From the NCBI GenBank assembly GCA_020099315.1, contig CP083650.1, positions 2,914,001 through 2,978,000 of the forward strand: a stretch of DNA of 64,000 bases. The letters are read 5' to 3'. Source of the stretch: Citrobacter europaeus (GTDB lineage Bacteria > Pseudomonadota > Gammaproteobacteria > Enterobacterales > Enterobacteriaceae). Positions within the stretch are counted from its first letter, which is position 1. Every line of letters starts with the position of its first letter. This document shows, in pieces, positions 28,438-38,283 of the stretch. A model generated the notes under the pieces. That model was not told the origin of the DNA, did no database searches, and saw nothing but the letters and a program-made list of their open reading frames with translations. The translations under genes and the position numbers were made by a program.

Positions 28438-31400
28438 GATTTCATCAAACCAACGCGCAGGATCTGGATGATGGTTTCCACAATGCGGTTTACCTGAATC
28501 ATTCCGGCACCAATATCCCGGCAGGCCGTAAACAGCAGTGGTAACAGACTTGTCTTAACGGCCTTCTCAATGTCCTGAGGGTTGAGGGAATTTTCTGCCA
28601 CTGCTTTGACGATAATGCTGTCCACCTCAAAGGCTAGCTTAGTCCACTTCTCCTGCACCTGAACATCGTTTACCGCAAAAACCTCCGGTAGCTCTTTTTT
28701 AAATACACCGTAATACGCCTGAGCATGCTTGTTTACCGCCAGGGCATCCGGGATATCGCTGAGCTTACGGGCTTCAACTTTTTCTTCAAACTCACGGAAT
28801 AGGAGATACTGTTTTAGGGGATGGTCGAACAGTTTTTCTGCTTCTTCAATAGCCATACGCAGGAGTTTTGAAAAAGCCTCCTGAGCGTACGGGTCATCAC
28901 GTAGGTCCTGCTCAATCATCTTCGTCACACGGGTTTTAATGATGTCGGTTTCATTGCGGGTTTTATTGTTGTCCCACTCTTCGGGCTTTTCGCTCTTGCC
29001 CATTTTACCGACTTCATACACGCCATCCGGTTCACGAACCTCAACGCCGGTGACATGCTTATCCAGCAATTTTTTCACCTGCTCCGCGTAGTCGTCATAA
29101 TTGACCTGCTCGCCGCTGACCTGCATTGCCCACTGGCGCAGGCTGGACATCTGTTTTACGGTTTCTTTATAGAGATTTCGGTCTTGTTCCGTAAAGCTCT
29201 TGTCGGTGAAGAAGGTAGCGGACTGCAGTGCCACTTTCAGGCATCCGGCAAAAGCCGTTAACGACTCGAAGAAATCATCACGGATTTTCTGATGGATATC
29301 GACCATCTCTCCGTCACGTTCTTCCATTTTTGGCACCAGAACCGCGCGTAACTGTTCAGTATCATTCTTGTTTTTGACACCGGCAAATATGGCCCACAGC
29401 TGGTTATACAGATGCGGCAGCCGCTTGTATTCAGAACTCATAGCGCTGTACAGCCCGTCAATATCCTTGATGTCGTATCCTCCCTGCGTTCGGGAGGCGA
29501 GATCCTGATATTTACCGATAGTGGTGTCCAGTTCAGCCAGAATGCCGCGATAATCAATCAGCAGGCCAAACTTTTTCAGTGGATGCAGTCGGTTCACCCG
29601 GGCAATCGCCTGGATTAGGTTGTGGGACTTAAGCGGCTTGTCGATATACAGTACGGTATTTTTCGGTTCATCAAACCCGGTGAGCAGTTTATCGACGACG
29701 ATCAGTAATTTGAGCTTTTCATCGGTATCGAAACGACTGATGATATTGCGGGTATACGCGGACTCATCCTGCGTGCCGACGTTATCCTTCCACCATTTCG
29801 TCACTTCTGGCAGTTTGCTTTCATCCACCTCGGTATTCCCTTCCCGGGTATCCGGAGGGCTGATCACCACCGCTGATTCAAACAACCCGGCTTCATCAAT
29901 ATACTTTTTATATTTGATGGCGGAGATTTTGCTGTCGCAGGCAAGTTGCCCCTTCAGCCCGTCATTAATATTTTTCGAGAAGTGCGTGGCGATATCGAGT
30001 GCAATCAGTCGGATGCGGTCATCTGCGCTATAGACCTCGCCCTTACGGGCGTATTTACGCTTAAGGTCGGCTCTTTGCGCCTCGCTCAACCCATCAGTAA
30101 TGCGGTCAAACCAGGCATCAATCGCCCGATCATTCACTTCCAGATCCGGAATACGTTCTTCATACAGCAGAGGCGTAACGGCTTTATCTTCGACAGCCCT
30201 CTGCATAGTGTAGGCGTGGACAATCGGGCCGAATTTATTGGTAGTCTTATCTTCTTTCAGCAACGGCGTACCGGTAAATGCCACAAAGGCGGCATTCGGC
30301 AGGGCCAGTTTCATTCGCACATGGTTCTCACCACCCTGGCTACGGTGCCCTTCATCAATCAGTACAATAATATCGGGGCTGTTATTGACGCATTCAGGAA
30401 GTTTTGTCGCTGAGTTAAATTTCTGGATAAGGGTAAAGATTATACGTTCTTTACCAGAGCCAATCTGCTGTGCCAGCTTCTGACCTGAGGTCGCCATCGC
30501 TTTGGCCTTATCATCCTTCCCGGCCAGTTCTCCACCAGAAGCGAAAGTACCGCTGAGCTGCCCTTCAAGATCGACACGATCCGTCACCACCACAATGCGA
30601 CACTGCTTCAGGCTGTCATGAAGGATCAGCGCCTTGCTGAGGAAAACCATGGTGTACGATTTACCTGACCCCGTGGTATGCCAGATCACCCCACCTTCCC
30701 TGCCACCATCCGGTCTGAGAGTACTGATGCGTTCCAGCAGTCTTTTTATGCCGAACACCTGCTGATAGCGAGCGACTATCTTCCCTGTCTTTTTATCAAA
30801 CAGGGTGAAGAAGCGGGTCATCTCCAGTAGACGTTCCGGCGAAAGCAGGCTGATAAGCAGCTTATCCTGTCCACTGACAGCCAGTTCACCAGCGGCTATT
30901 AACTGTTGGTACCAGTCGAGATCGGCTGAAGGACGATGATCAAACAACGCATCAATTTGTTCAGTCGATAACGGATGGTTGCGCAACGCATACATCTGCG
31001 CATCCGTAATATCTTCTTCACGCCATGCTGCCCAGAATTTCATTGGCGTATGGCAGGTACCGTAGCGCCCGTCATGCCCGTTAATCGACAGTAATAACTG
31101 GCTGTAGGCAAACAACAGCGGGATTTCGTCGTTGAACTGATTGCGGATGCTCTGTGATATCCCCTCGTCAATGGTTGGCCCTTTCTTACCGTGACCTGCC
31201 GGGCTTTTCGCTTCAATGACAGCCAGCGGAATACCATTAACAAAACAGACAATATCCGGTCTGCGGGTTTCAACACCGCCTGACCGCAATACCGTAAATT
31301 CTTCAGTAAAGTGGAACTGGTTATTTTCCGTATGTTCCCAGTCAATCAGCGCAATGGTGGGACTGACCTTCTTGCCATCGACAAACTCCGTAACGGCGAT

Positions 31401-31718
31401 TCCGTAAAGCAGATGGTTGTACATCCGCTCATTGGCTTTCAGCAGCCCTTCATTCAGTGCCGGGGAGCAGACCTGAGATATCAGGTTATCCAGTGCTTTT
31501 TCCGATAACTGGCAAGTTTTACCGCTCGCCATAAAGGAACGCTTCGACAACGCCTCACGCAGAACCGGACGCAGCACCACCTCATCATGTTTATAGCCCC
31601 GATAATCCATAATCTGTTTCGGAGATAAAAACGACCAGCCGAGGCTGGTCAGTAACGTCAATGCCGGAATTTTGGCACTGTATTCTTCCTGGAATTTTGG
31701 CGTGTACGTCTGGTTCAT
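28434..31718 (-). CDS. hsdR: Type I restriction enzyme endonuclease/translocase subunit HsdR
   Basis: ATP-dependent DNA translocase and nuclease of a type I restriction-modification complex. The 1094-residue protein has an N-terminal PD-(D/E)xK nuclease (Asp155, Glu169 and Lys171 in PDIVCFVNGIPLAVIEAKS). A superfamily 2 helicase core follows, with Walker A TTGSGKS (348-354), motif II DEGHR (455-459), AFTGTPL, and motif VI QAIARVNR. The C-terminal region is helical. No frame break is seen. It follows hsdS by 21 bp with AAGGA before the ATG. Confidence 0.95.
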   Translation of the reverse strand: MNQTYTPKFQEEYSAKIPALTLLTSLGWSFLSPKQIMDYRGYKHDEVVLRPVLREALSKRSFMASGKTCQLSEKALDNLISQVCSPALNEGLLKANERMYNHLLYGIAVTEFVDGKKVSPTIALIDWEHTENNQFHFTEEFTVLRSGGVETRRPDIVCFVNGIPLAVIEAKSPAGHGKKGPTIDEGISQSIRNQFNDEIPLLFAYSQLLLSINGHDGRYGTCHTPMKFWAAWREEDITDAQMYALRNHPLSTEQIDALFDHRPSADLDWYQQLIAAGELAVSGQDKLLISLLSPERLLEMTRFFTLFDKKTGKIVARYQQVFGIKRLLERISTLRPDGGREGGVIWHTTGSGKSYTMVFLSKALILHDSLKQCRIVVVTDRVDLEGQLSGTFASGGELAGKDDKAKAMATSGQKLAQQIGSGKERIIFTLIQKFNSATKLPECVNNSPDIIVLIDEGHRSQGGENHVRMKLALPNAAFVAFTGTPLLKEDKTTNKFGPIVHAYTMQRAVEDKAVTPLLYEERIPDLEVNDRAIDAWFDRITDGLSEAQRADLKRKYARKGEVYSADDRIRLIALDIATHFSKNINDGLKGQLACDSKISAIKYKKYIDEAGLFESAVVISPPDTREGNTEVDESKLPEVTKWWKDNVGTQDESAYTRNIISRFDTDEKLKLLIVVDKLLTGFDEPKNTVLYIDKPLKSHNLIQAIARVNRLHPLKKFGLLIDYRGILAELDTTIGKYQDLASRTQGGYDIKDIDGLYSAMSSEYKRLPHLYNQLWAIFAGVKNKNDTEQLRAVLVPKMEERDGEMVDIHQKIRDDFFESLTAFAGCLKVALQSATFFTDKSFTEQDRNLYKETVKQMSSLRQWAMQVSGEQVNYDDYAEQVKKLLDKHVTGVEVREPDGVYEVGKMGKSEKPEEWDNNKTRNETDIIKTRVTKMIEQDLRDDPYAQEAFSKLLRMAIEEAEKLFDHPLKQYLLFREFEEKVEARKLSDIPDALAVNKHAQAYYGVFKKELPEVFAVNDVQVQEKWTKLAFEVDSIIVKAVAENSLNPQDIEKAVKTSLLPLLFTACRDIGAGMIQVNRIVETIIQILRVGLMKS

Positions 31719-31739
31719 GAGCGTTCCTTGTTCTTCGCT

Positions 31740-32987
31740 TTAAGCGCTAACGGCTTCTTCAGCGTCTACTTTGACACGACGTTTGCCGGTCAGTAACTGC
31801 TGCATTAGAGCTTTTTTCTCATCTTTCAAGCAGGCGAGTTTATCCTGAAGAACACGTATCGTCCTGCTGGAGTTATATAACATATCAGCGATGCTTTCCT
31901 GCTCTTCAAAACATGGAACAGGGACTTTTGTTTGCATAAACTCTGTCGGTTTGATATTTAATAAACCATTATTTCGGACCCCAGTATTAACTAGCGCCCC
32001 TAACTGTGGCTTGAGATAATCAGCCTCAAATAAATATTTAAAATAACGGTGACTGAGCCCATTTTTTAATCTAAAGCAAACATAGACATGGGGTACCAGT
32101 CCTGCTTCATATGCTTCGAGGTCAAAAACACATCCGAACTCGTATGTTTTTGAGTTTCCTTTGTTATATGCAAACTCACCTTTTTTAAGCAGGATATAAT
32201 TTTTCACACTTTCTCCCGCCATATAACGGCTATAACGCTCATCCTGCCGGACAAATCCGGATAAAGATGATATTGTTAAAATAGGATGTTCGGCAGCATC
32301 ATTTTTACGTTGAACTCGCGTTGCTACTTCACTTATTTTTTTAAACTCCCACTCCGTGCTAAACCTCACCCCATTCTCATCCAGCAACCGTTTCTTCCCG
32401 GTAAGCAATTGCTGCATCAGGGCTTTTTTCTGCTGTTGGCTGTTGGTGAGAAGCTTTTCCGTCACCGAAATCGCCTTATCCCAGGTTGACAGGATTTGAG
32501 CGATTTTCTTTTGTTCTGACAATGGAGGCAATGCGAAATCGATTGCATAGAAATCATTATGATTTAGATCGGGTATTGTACTTGCTCCTGCCTTCATCAA
32601 AATAATGTGCTGTACTCTTTCTGAACGCAAGTAATTTACTAAAAATGTACTGTCTATTTTATTTCGATCAAAATCGATTAGAAAAAAGTTATTGTGGAAC
32701 GCACCAGTGACACCAGTTACGACAATTCCAGTATTTCCTGTTCTTGTCATAAGAACATCATCGGCTTTACAAATCACTCTATTTGGAGGCGAATCAACGT
32801 ACTCTCTATCTTGATTTTTTCGATTTATTGACTGTATAGTTATATATTCTTGAGAATTAAGTGTTGGTTTTTTCAGCCTGTCAGATATAGCAATTTGAAG
32901 ACCTTGCCGTACTTTAGTAACTGACCCAAATTTTACTGATTGCCATTCAGCCGGAATAGCTCCTAGTGACGAAGGTTTAACAACCAT
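31740..32987 (-). CDS. hsdS: Type I restriction enzyme specificity subunit HsdS
   Basis: Determines the bipartite DNA target of the type I complex. Two target-recognition domains (about residues 10-155 and 205-370) are each followed by a coiled-coil spacer ending in the same peptide, KKALMQQLLTGK (187-198 and 391-402). That gives the usual two-fold pseudo-symmetry. The TRDs themselves differ from each other, so the target is asymmetric. The ATG overlaps hsdM by 11 bp and has an ideal AAGGAG seven bases upstream. More AT-rich than hsdM, as usual for TRDs. Confidence 0.95.
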   Translation of the reverse strand: MVVKPSSLGAIPAEWQSVKFGSVTKVRQGLQIAISDRLKKPTLNSQEYITIQSINRKNQDREYVDSPPNRVICKADDVLMTRTGNTGIVVTGVTGAFHNNFFLIDFDRNKIDSTFLVNYLRSERVQHIILMKAGASTIPDLNHNDFYAIDFALPPLSEQKKIAQILSTWDKAISVTEKLLTNSQQQKKALMQQLLTGKKRLLDENGVRFSTEWEFKKISEVATRVQRKNDAAEHPILTISSLSGFVRQDERYSRYMAGESVKNYILLKKGEFAYNKGNSKTYEFGCVFDLEAYEAGLVPHVYVCFRLKNGLSHRYFKYLFEADYLKPQLGALVNTGVRNNGLLNIKPTEFMQTKVPVPCFEEQESIADMLYNSSRTIRVLQDKLACLKDEKKALMQQLLTGKRRVKVDAEEAVSA

Positions 32988-34500
32988 AACCCAACTCCTT
33001 TAAATACCCTGCGATCTCCGTTTCCAGCTTCGCCAGTTCCGCTTTCAATTGCTCACGTTCGGCGCGTACGGCAAGCAAATCGATCTCGTCTTCTTCCTCG
33101 AAGGTGTCTACATAGCGCGGAATATTGAGGTTGTAATCGTTGGCCTGTATCTCTTTCAGGCTGGCAAGATACGCATATTTCTCGACGTTATCGCCTTCTC
33201 GATAGGTTTTAACGATCTTCTGGATATTTTCTGCGCTGAGCTGGTTCTGGTTTTTACCTGCCTTGAATTCACGGCTGGCATCGATAAACAGCACCTTGTC
33301 ATCCACTTTCTGCTTTTTGAAAATCAGAATCGCAGCCGGAATCCCCGTACCATAGAACAGTTTTTCCGGCAGTCCAATTACCGCATCCAGCAGATTTTCA
33401 TCAATCAGTTTCTGGCGAATTTTACCTTCGCTGGAGCCACGGAACAGCACACCGTGTGGCACAACTACGCCCATACGCCCCGTTCCTGGTTTCAGGGTTT
33501 CGATCATATGCGAGATAAAGGCGTAATCGCCTTTAGTCTTCGGCGGTACACCGCGACGGAAACGACCAAACTTATCATTCTCGGCCTCGTCATGCCCCCA
33601 CTTATCCAGGCTGAACGGTGGGTTTGCGGTCACGATATCAAACAGCATCAGATCGCCATTTTTATCGAGCAGCTTCGGGTTACGAATGGTATCACCCCAC
33701 TCTATTTTGTGGTTGTCTTCGCCGTGCAGGAACATGTTCATTTTCGCCAGCGACCATGTAGAACCAATCGCTTCCTGACCAAACAACGCATAGTTACGGC
33801 TGTCATGTCCGGAGACGATTTTACGCCCGCACTTCATTAACAACGAACCGGAACCACAGGCCGGGTCGCAGATGGTATCACCGGGTTGTGGGTCGAGCAG
33901 TTCAGCAATCAGATCCGAAACTTCTGGTGGGGTATAGAACTCCCCGGCTTTCTGCCCACCGCTGGCAGCGAAGTTTTTGATTAGATATTCATAGGCATTA
34001 CCGATGACGTCCAGCGTACCTACACGGCTTGGCTTCAGGTTAAGATCTTCACCGGCAAAGTCTTCCAGCAGCTGTCGCAGGATGGTGTTCTTCTGTTTTT
34101 CTTCACCCAGACGGTCGGTGTTAAACGAAATATCCTGGAACACGCTTTTCCCGGCATCTTTCAGCTTAGTGCCGTTGGCTTCTTCAATGGCATGTAGGGC
34201 TTGGTCGATACGCTCGCCATTGCCTGGCTCATGACGGCGTTCATACAGTGCATAGAAACTGGCGCTTTTCGGCAACACGAAGCGTTCATTCGCCATCATC
34301 GCTTCAATCAGCTCCGGCGCATCGCCATACTGTTCTTTATATTCATCATAGTGATCCTGCCAGACATCCGAAATGTACTTGAGGAACAGCATGGTAAGGA
34401 TAAAGTCTTTATAGGTGTCAGCACTGATGGTGCCACGGAAAGTGTCACACGCGGCCCACAGGGCTTTGTTGATAGTATCCTGACTGATTTTATTATTCAT
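32977..34500 (-). CDS. hsdM: Type I restriction enzyme DNA methyltransferase subunit HsdM
   Basis: N6-adenine methyltransferase of the type I system. The 507-residue protein has the HsdM N-terminal helical domain (residues 1-150), the SAM-binding motif DPACGSG (212-218) and the catalytic motif NPPF (293-296), then a C-terminal coiled tail that binds HsdS. First gene of the island operon; its ATG lies about 240 bp from the tRNA-Leu 3' end. No promoter can be assigned with confidence in the AT-rich 34501-34675 stretch. Confidence 0.96.
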   Translation of the reverse strand: MNNKISQDTINKALWAACDTFRGTISADTYKDFILTMLFLKYISDVWQDHYDEYKEQYGDAPELIEAMMANERFVLPKSASFYALYERRHEPGNGERIDQALHAIEEANGTKLKDAGKSVFQDISFNTDRLGEEKQKNTILRQLLEDFAGEDLNLKPSRVGTLDVIGNAYEYLIKNFAASGGQKAGEFYTPPEVSDLIAELLDPQPGDTICDPACGSGSLLMKCGRKIVSGHDSRNYALFGQEAIGSTWSLAKMNMFLHGEDNHKIEWGDTIRNPKLLDKNGDLMLFDIVTANPPFSLDKWGHDEAENDKFGRFRRGVPPKTKGDYAFISHMIETLKPGTGRMGVVVPHGVLFRGSSEGKIRQKLIDENLLDAVIGLPEKLFYGTGIPAAILIFKKQKVDDKVLFIDASREFKAGKNQNQLSAENIQKIVKTYREGDNVEKYAYLASLKEIQANDYNLNIPRYVDTFEEEDEIDLLAVRAEREQLKAELAKLETEIAGYLKELGYGC

Positions 34501-34675
34501 GAATCATCCAATTACGAGAGTGATTGCACCAGCATGCAGCATTGGCAATTAATGGACTAATAATACCGGAAAACATATTGTGGGGCATGTCATACTCTGA
34601 CCGAAATCAAAATGAAATAAGAAAATAAAGAGGAAAAAAAGCAATGGGGCAGGATGATGAACGTAATAGACAAAA
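34501..34675. other. Island right end, hsdM upstream region
   Basis: AT-rich 175 bp between hsdM and the right attachment repeat. It must contain the promoter of the defence operon. No gene, integrase remnant or clear regulator site is seen. Confidence 0.5.
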
Positions 34676-34798
34676 ACAAAAAAACCACCCGTAGGTGGTT
34701 TCACGACACTGCTTATTGCTTTGATTATTCTGTTCTTTCCCATGGTACCCGGAGTGGGACTTGAACCCACACAGCGCGAACGCCGAGGGATTTTAAAT
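34676..34798. repeat. Right attachment-site repeat of the island
   Basis: Perfect copy of 22932-23054. Here it forms the 3' part of the intact leuZ gene plus its terminator. Confidence 0.95.
34682..34701 (-). terminator. Terminator of the glyW-cysT-leuZ operon
   Basis: AAACCACC (34682-34689) pairs with GGTGGTTT (34694-34701) and is followed on the minus strand by a run of T. It sits 42 bp after the tRNA-Leu CCA. An identical copy is at 22938-22957 in the left repeat. Confidence 0.88.
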
Positions 34799-34829
34799 CC
34801 CTTGTGTCTACCGATTCCACCATCCGGGC
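34743..34829 (-). tRNA. leuZ: tRNA-Leu (anticodon UAA)
   Basis: An 87-nt class II tRNA with encoded CCA. Acceptor GCCCGGA pairs with TCCGGGT; the anticodon loop is TTTAAAA; the long variable arm and TTCAAGT T-loop are present. It is the integration target of the island; the element's copy of the 3' part keeps it intact. Confidence 0.98.
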
Positions 34830-34841
34830 TCGGGAAGAAAT

Positions 34842-34915
34842 TGGAGGCGCGTTCCGGAGTCGAACCGGACTAGACGGATTTGCAATCCGCTACATAACCG
34901 CTTTGCTAACGCGCC
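34842..34915 (-). tRNA. cysT: tRNA-Cys (anticodon GCA)
   Basis: A 74-nt tRNA: acceptor GGCGCGT/ACGCGCC, anticodon loop ATTGCAAA, T-loop TTCGACT, encoded CCA. Same strand and order (glyW-cysT-leuZ) as in E. coli. Confidence 0.98.
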
Positions 34916-34966
34916 GAAATCTTCTGGCTTTACAGCCGACATCCGCTATTGCCGATGTCTTTAATT

Positions 34967-35042
<76 letters not shown>

Positions 35043-35193
35043 ATCACCAAGTAAGTTTGTTAATCACTTGATTTTGTTATCGTCTGGCAATCAGTGCTGC
35101 CGTTCGATGCGTTGCATTCTACTTACCTGACGCAATGAGTCAACGATATTTTTCACCACTGACGATCGTTTGCTGAAATTTGCGCCGAAACGA

Positions 35194-35742
35194 TCACTGT
35201 TCAAGCAAATCTCCCCATGCAGCGCTCAAATACTGGAACATTGACCACAAAGTCAGTATCGCGGCGACGAAGAAAAGTGCGATCCCGGCGTACTCTACCC
35301 AGATATTTGGACGCCACAGCAACCATGCGAGCGCGGCCATTTGCGAAGTAGTTTTCACTTTACCGATCCAGGACACTGCCACACTGCTGCGTTTACCCAG
35401 CTCGGCCATCCATTCACGCAGCGCAGAGATAATTATTTCACGCGCGATCATCGTGGCGGCAGGCAGCGTCACCCACCAGCTGTGATAGTGTTCGGTCACC
35501 AACACCATCGCGATAGCCACCAGCACTTTATCAGCAACCGGATCGAGGAAGGCACCAAAACGGGTGCTTTGGTTCCAGCGACGTGCCAGAAAACCGTCAA
35601 ACCAGTCGGTGACCGCCGCAATACAGAAGATCAGCGCACAAACGAAGGGAGCCCAGGTAAATGGCAGATAAAAAGCCAATACAAAGAATGGGATCAGGAT
35701 GACGCGAAACAGCGTGAGCAACGTAGGGATATTAAATTGCAT
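35194..35742 (-). CDS. pgsA: CDP-diacylglycerol--glycerol-3-phosphate 3-phosphatidyltransferase PgsA
   Basis: Makes phosphatidylglycerophosphate, the committed step to phosphatidylglycerol and cardiolipin, in the inner membrane. The 182-residue protein shows the CDP-alcohol phosphotransferase motif as [10 protein letters not shown] (residues 46-55), then [10 protein letters not shown], with all the aspartates. Four or five membrane segments. It follows uvrC by 55 bp and is followed by the tRNA cluster. Confidence 0.98.
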   Translation of the reverse strand: MQFNIPTLLTLFRVILIPFFVLAFYLPFTWAPFVCALIFCIAAVTDWFDGFLARRWNQSTRFGAFLDPVADKVLVAIAMVLVTEHYHSWWVTLPAATMIAREIIISALREWMAELGKRSSVAVSWIGKVKTTSQMAALAWLLWRPNIWVEYAGIALFFVAAILTLWSMFQYLSAAWGDLLEQ

Positions 35743-35797
35743 ATGACGGATAACTATCTGTTGTCAGTGAAATTACCCCTATGTTGCTACAGAGGGC

Positions 35798-37630
35798 CTA
35801 ATGTTTCAACGAGTAGAAGATCTTTTCTGCCAGAGCTTGCGAAATACCCGGCACTTTTGCAATTTCTTCGATACTCGCGTTACGAAGACCTTGCAAACCG
35901 CCCATATATTTCAACAACATCTGCCGACGCTTTGGACCAACGCCTTCAATGGTCTCAAGCGTACTGGTACTTTTCACCTTCGCCCGTTTTTTACGGTGCC
36001 CGCTAATCGCATGATCGTGAGATTCATCGCGGATATGCTGGATAACGTGCAATGCAGGCGAATCAGGCGGCAGGCTAAAGCCCTCACCTTCCGGCTCAAA
36101 GAACAGCGTTTCCAGGCCGGCTTTACGATCGGCCCCTTTTGCCACCCCCAACAAGAGTGGGTGCTGTTTGTCCCAGGGAACATCCAGCTCCGCAAAAACG
36201 GCTTTCGCCTGCCCTAACTGACCTTTACCGCCGTCGATCAATATGACGTCCGGAATCTTACTGTCTTCAATCGCCTTACCGTAACGCCGACGCAGAACCT
36301 GATTCATGGCCGCATAATCGTCACCCGGCGTAATGCCAGTGATGTTATAGCGGCGATATTCTGCACGCAGCGGACCATTGGCATCGAATACCACGCAGGA
36401 GGCTACCGTCTGCTCGCCCATCGTGTGGCTGATATCAAAACATTCCATGCGTTTTACTGCCGGTAGCTTAAGTACCGATGCCAGCGCCGTCAGACGTTGG
36501 GTAATGGTCGACTGCTGGGAAAGCTTCGTGGTTAACGCCACCGCCGCGTTGGTTCTCGCCAGCTTCAGATAACGAGCGCGATCGCCTCGCGGTTTCGTCT
36601 GAACGTTAACCTTCCGCCCGGCCAGCTCAGACAAAGAATCCGCCAGCAGGGTTTTATCGCTAAGATTAAAATCGAGCAGGATCTCACCGGGGAAGGTGCG
36701 CATCTGGCTTCCCTGCAAATAGAACTGTCCGACAAAGGTTTCGACGACCTCGCCGAGTTCTGTTCCACTCGGTACTTTCGGGAAATAGCTGCGACTGCCT
36801 AACACTTTCCCCTGGCGAATGAACAGAACGTGCACACAGGCCATGCCAGCGTCAAACGCCACGCCGATGACGTCCAGATCGTCTCCGGTATTTGAGACAA
36901 ACTGTTTTTCAGTCACGCGGCGTACGGCCTGAATTTGATCACGAATGCGGGCAGCCTCTTCAAATTCGAGATTTTGGCTGGCCTTTTCCATCCGGGCGAT
37001 CAGTTGCGTTAATACCTGATCGTCTTTCCCGGACAGGAACAGACGAACGTAATCAACCTGCTGCGCATACTCTTCTTCACTCACCAGACCCGCGACACAC
37101 GGACCGAGGCAGCGACCAATCTGATATTGCAGACAAGGACGCGAGCGATTGCGATAAACACTGTTCTCGCACTGACGAATAGGGAAGATTTTCTGCAGCA
37201 GCGCCAGCGTCTCACGTACAGCATAACCGTTAGGGAACGGTCCAAAGTACTCGCCTTTGGCATGCTTAGCCCCACGATGCATCGCCAGGCGAGGATGGGT
37301 ATCGCCGCTGAGGAAAATAAAAGGATAGGATTTATCGTCGCGCAGCAAAACGTTGTAGCGCGGCTGATACAGCTTGATGTAGTTGTGCTCAAGCAGTAAC
37401 GCTTCGGTTTCGGTGTGCGTTACCGTGACATCAATCTGCTGTATTTGCGCGACCAGCGCTTCGGTCTTACGCGACGCGAGGTTGCTACGGAAGTAGCTGG
37501 AAAGCCTTTTTTTCAGGTCTTTCGCTTTCCCGACGTAGATGACCGTCCCGGCGATATCATACATACGATACACGCCGGGCTGACTGGTCACGGTTTTCAG
37601 GAACGCTTTGGCATCAAACTGATCGGTCAC
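35798..37630 (-). CDS. uvrC: Excinuclease ABC subunit C (UvrC)
   Basis: Makes both incisions around a lesion in nucleotide excision repair. The 610-residue protein has an N-terminal GIY-YIG nuclease ([27 protein letters not shown]), the Cys-rich iron-sulfur region ([25 protein letters not shown]), a UVR domain ([13 protein letters not shown]), an RNase H-like nuclease ([22 protein letters not shown]) and C-terminal helix-hairpin-helix motifs. The start is GTG overlapping the uvrY stop by 4 nt (GTGA), as in E. coli, so uvrY-uvrC are coupled. Confidence 0.98.
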   Translation of the reverse strand: MTDQFDAKAFLKTVTSQPGVYRMYDIAGTVIYVGKAKDLKKRLSSYFRSNLASRKTEALVAQIQQIDVTVTHTETEALLLEHNYIKLYQPRYNVLLRDDKSYPFIFLSGDTHPRLAMHRGAKHAKGEYFGPFPNGYAVRETLALLQKIFPIRQCENSVYRNRSRPCLQYQIGRCLGPCVAGLVSEEEYAQQVDYVRLFLSGKDDQVLTQLIARMEKASQNLEFEEAARIRDQIQAVRRVTEKQFVSNTGDDLDVIGVAFDAGMACVHVLFIRQGKVLGSRSYFPKVPSGTELGEVVETFVGQFYLQGSQMRTFPGEILLDFNLSDKTLLADSLSELAGRKVNVQTKPRGDRARYLKLARTNAAVALTTKLSQQSTITQRLTALASVLKLPAVKRMECFDISHTMGEQTVASCVVFDANGPLRAEYRRYNITGITPGDDYAAMNQVLRRRYGKAIEDSKIPDVILIDGGKGQLGQAKAVFAELDVPWDKQHPLLLGVAKGADRKAGLETLFFEPEGEGFSLPPDSPALHVIQHIRDESHDHAISGHRKKRAKVKSTSTLETIEGVGPKRRQMLLKYMGGLQGLRNASIEEIAKVPGISQALAEKIFYSLKH

Positions 37631-38283
37631 TGGCTTGTTAATGTCTCCGCATTACACAGGCCATGGCGAATTGCCAGATGAGTCAGCTCAACATCGCCGT
37701 GAATGTTTAATTTACTGAACATTCGATAGCGATAGCTGTTCACCGTTTTAGGACTAAGATTCAGCTGTTCTGAGATCTCATTGACCTTCTGACCTTTGGT
37801 GATCATCAGCATAATCTGCAACTCACGTTCAGACAAACTGGCAAACGGGGTTTCCGTTTTCTCAGGCTCAATCTGGCTGAGCGCCATTTGCTGAGCGATA
37901 TCGGAGGCAATATAACGTTGGCCGGAAAAAACCGAACGAATCGCACTCACAACTTCCTGGGGGGCGGCTCCCTTGCTGAGATAGCCCGCAGCTCCTGCCT
38001 GCATGACTTTAGCAGGCAACGGGTTTTCGGTATGGACCGTCAGCATGATCACTTTAATGTCAGCCGTTGAACGCGCAATTTTACGCGTTGCCTCAAGGCC
38101 ACCAATACCGGGCATATTCATGTCCATCAGCACGACGTCAACGGAATTTGAGCGACACCATTTTACCGCATCTTCACCGCAGCACGCCTCACCGACAACT
38201 TTAATGCCTTTTATATCTTCAAGAATGCGTCGTATCCCTGCGCGCACCAGTTCGTGGTCATCAACAAGAAAAACGTTGATCAA
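37627..38283 (-). CDS. uvrY: Response regulator UvrY (BarA-UvrY system)
   Basis: NarL/LuxR-family response regulator phosphorylated by BarA; it activates the CsrB/CsrC small RNAs and so controls carbon flow, biofilm and motility. The 218-residue protein has a receiver domain ([13 protein letters not shown]; phosphoacceptor Asp54 in [10 protein letters not shown]) and a C-terminal HTH ([38 protein letters not shown]). The start is TTG 38283, as in E. coli, with GGAGATA upstream. Confidence 0.97.
   Translation of the reverse strand: MINVFLVDDHELVRAGIRRILEDIKGIKVVGEACCGEDAVKWCRSNSVDVVLMDMNMPGIGGLEATRKIARSTADIKVIMLTVHTENPLPAKVMQAGAAGYLSKGAAPQEVVSAIRSVFSGQRYIASDIAQQMALSQIEPEKTETPFASLSERELQIMLMITKGQKVNEISEQLNLSPKTVNSYRYRMFSKLNIHGDVELTHLAIRHGLCNAETLTSQ

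Larger units (their letters stand above)
22932..34798. mobile_element. tRNA-Leu-associated genomic island carrying defence genes
   Basis: The segment is flanked by a perfect 123-bp direct repeat (22932-23054 and 34676-34798). The repeat starts in the anticodon loop of tRNA-Leu(UAA) and extends through its 3' end and downstream terminator. That is the footprint of site-specific integration by a tyrosine recombinase at a tRNA gene. The cargo is hsdM, hsdS, hsdR, a YgjP-like peptidase and two DUF262 genes, all on the minus strand. No integrase, excisionase, transposase or phage gene is present, so the element is either decayed or was mobilised in trans. Confidence 0.88.

Noticed and set aside
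36378..37182. Several open frames antisense to uvrC
   Set aside because: UvrC is full length and conserved; the antisense frames lack ribosome sites and features.
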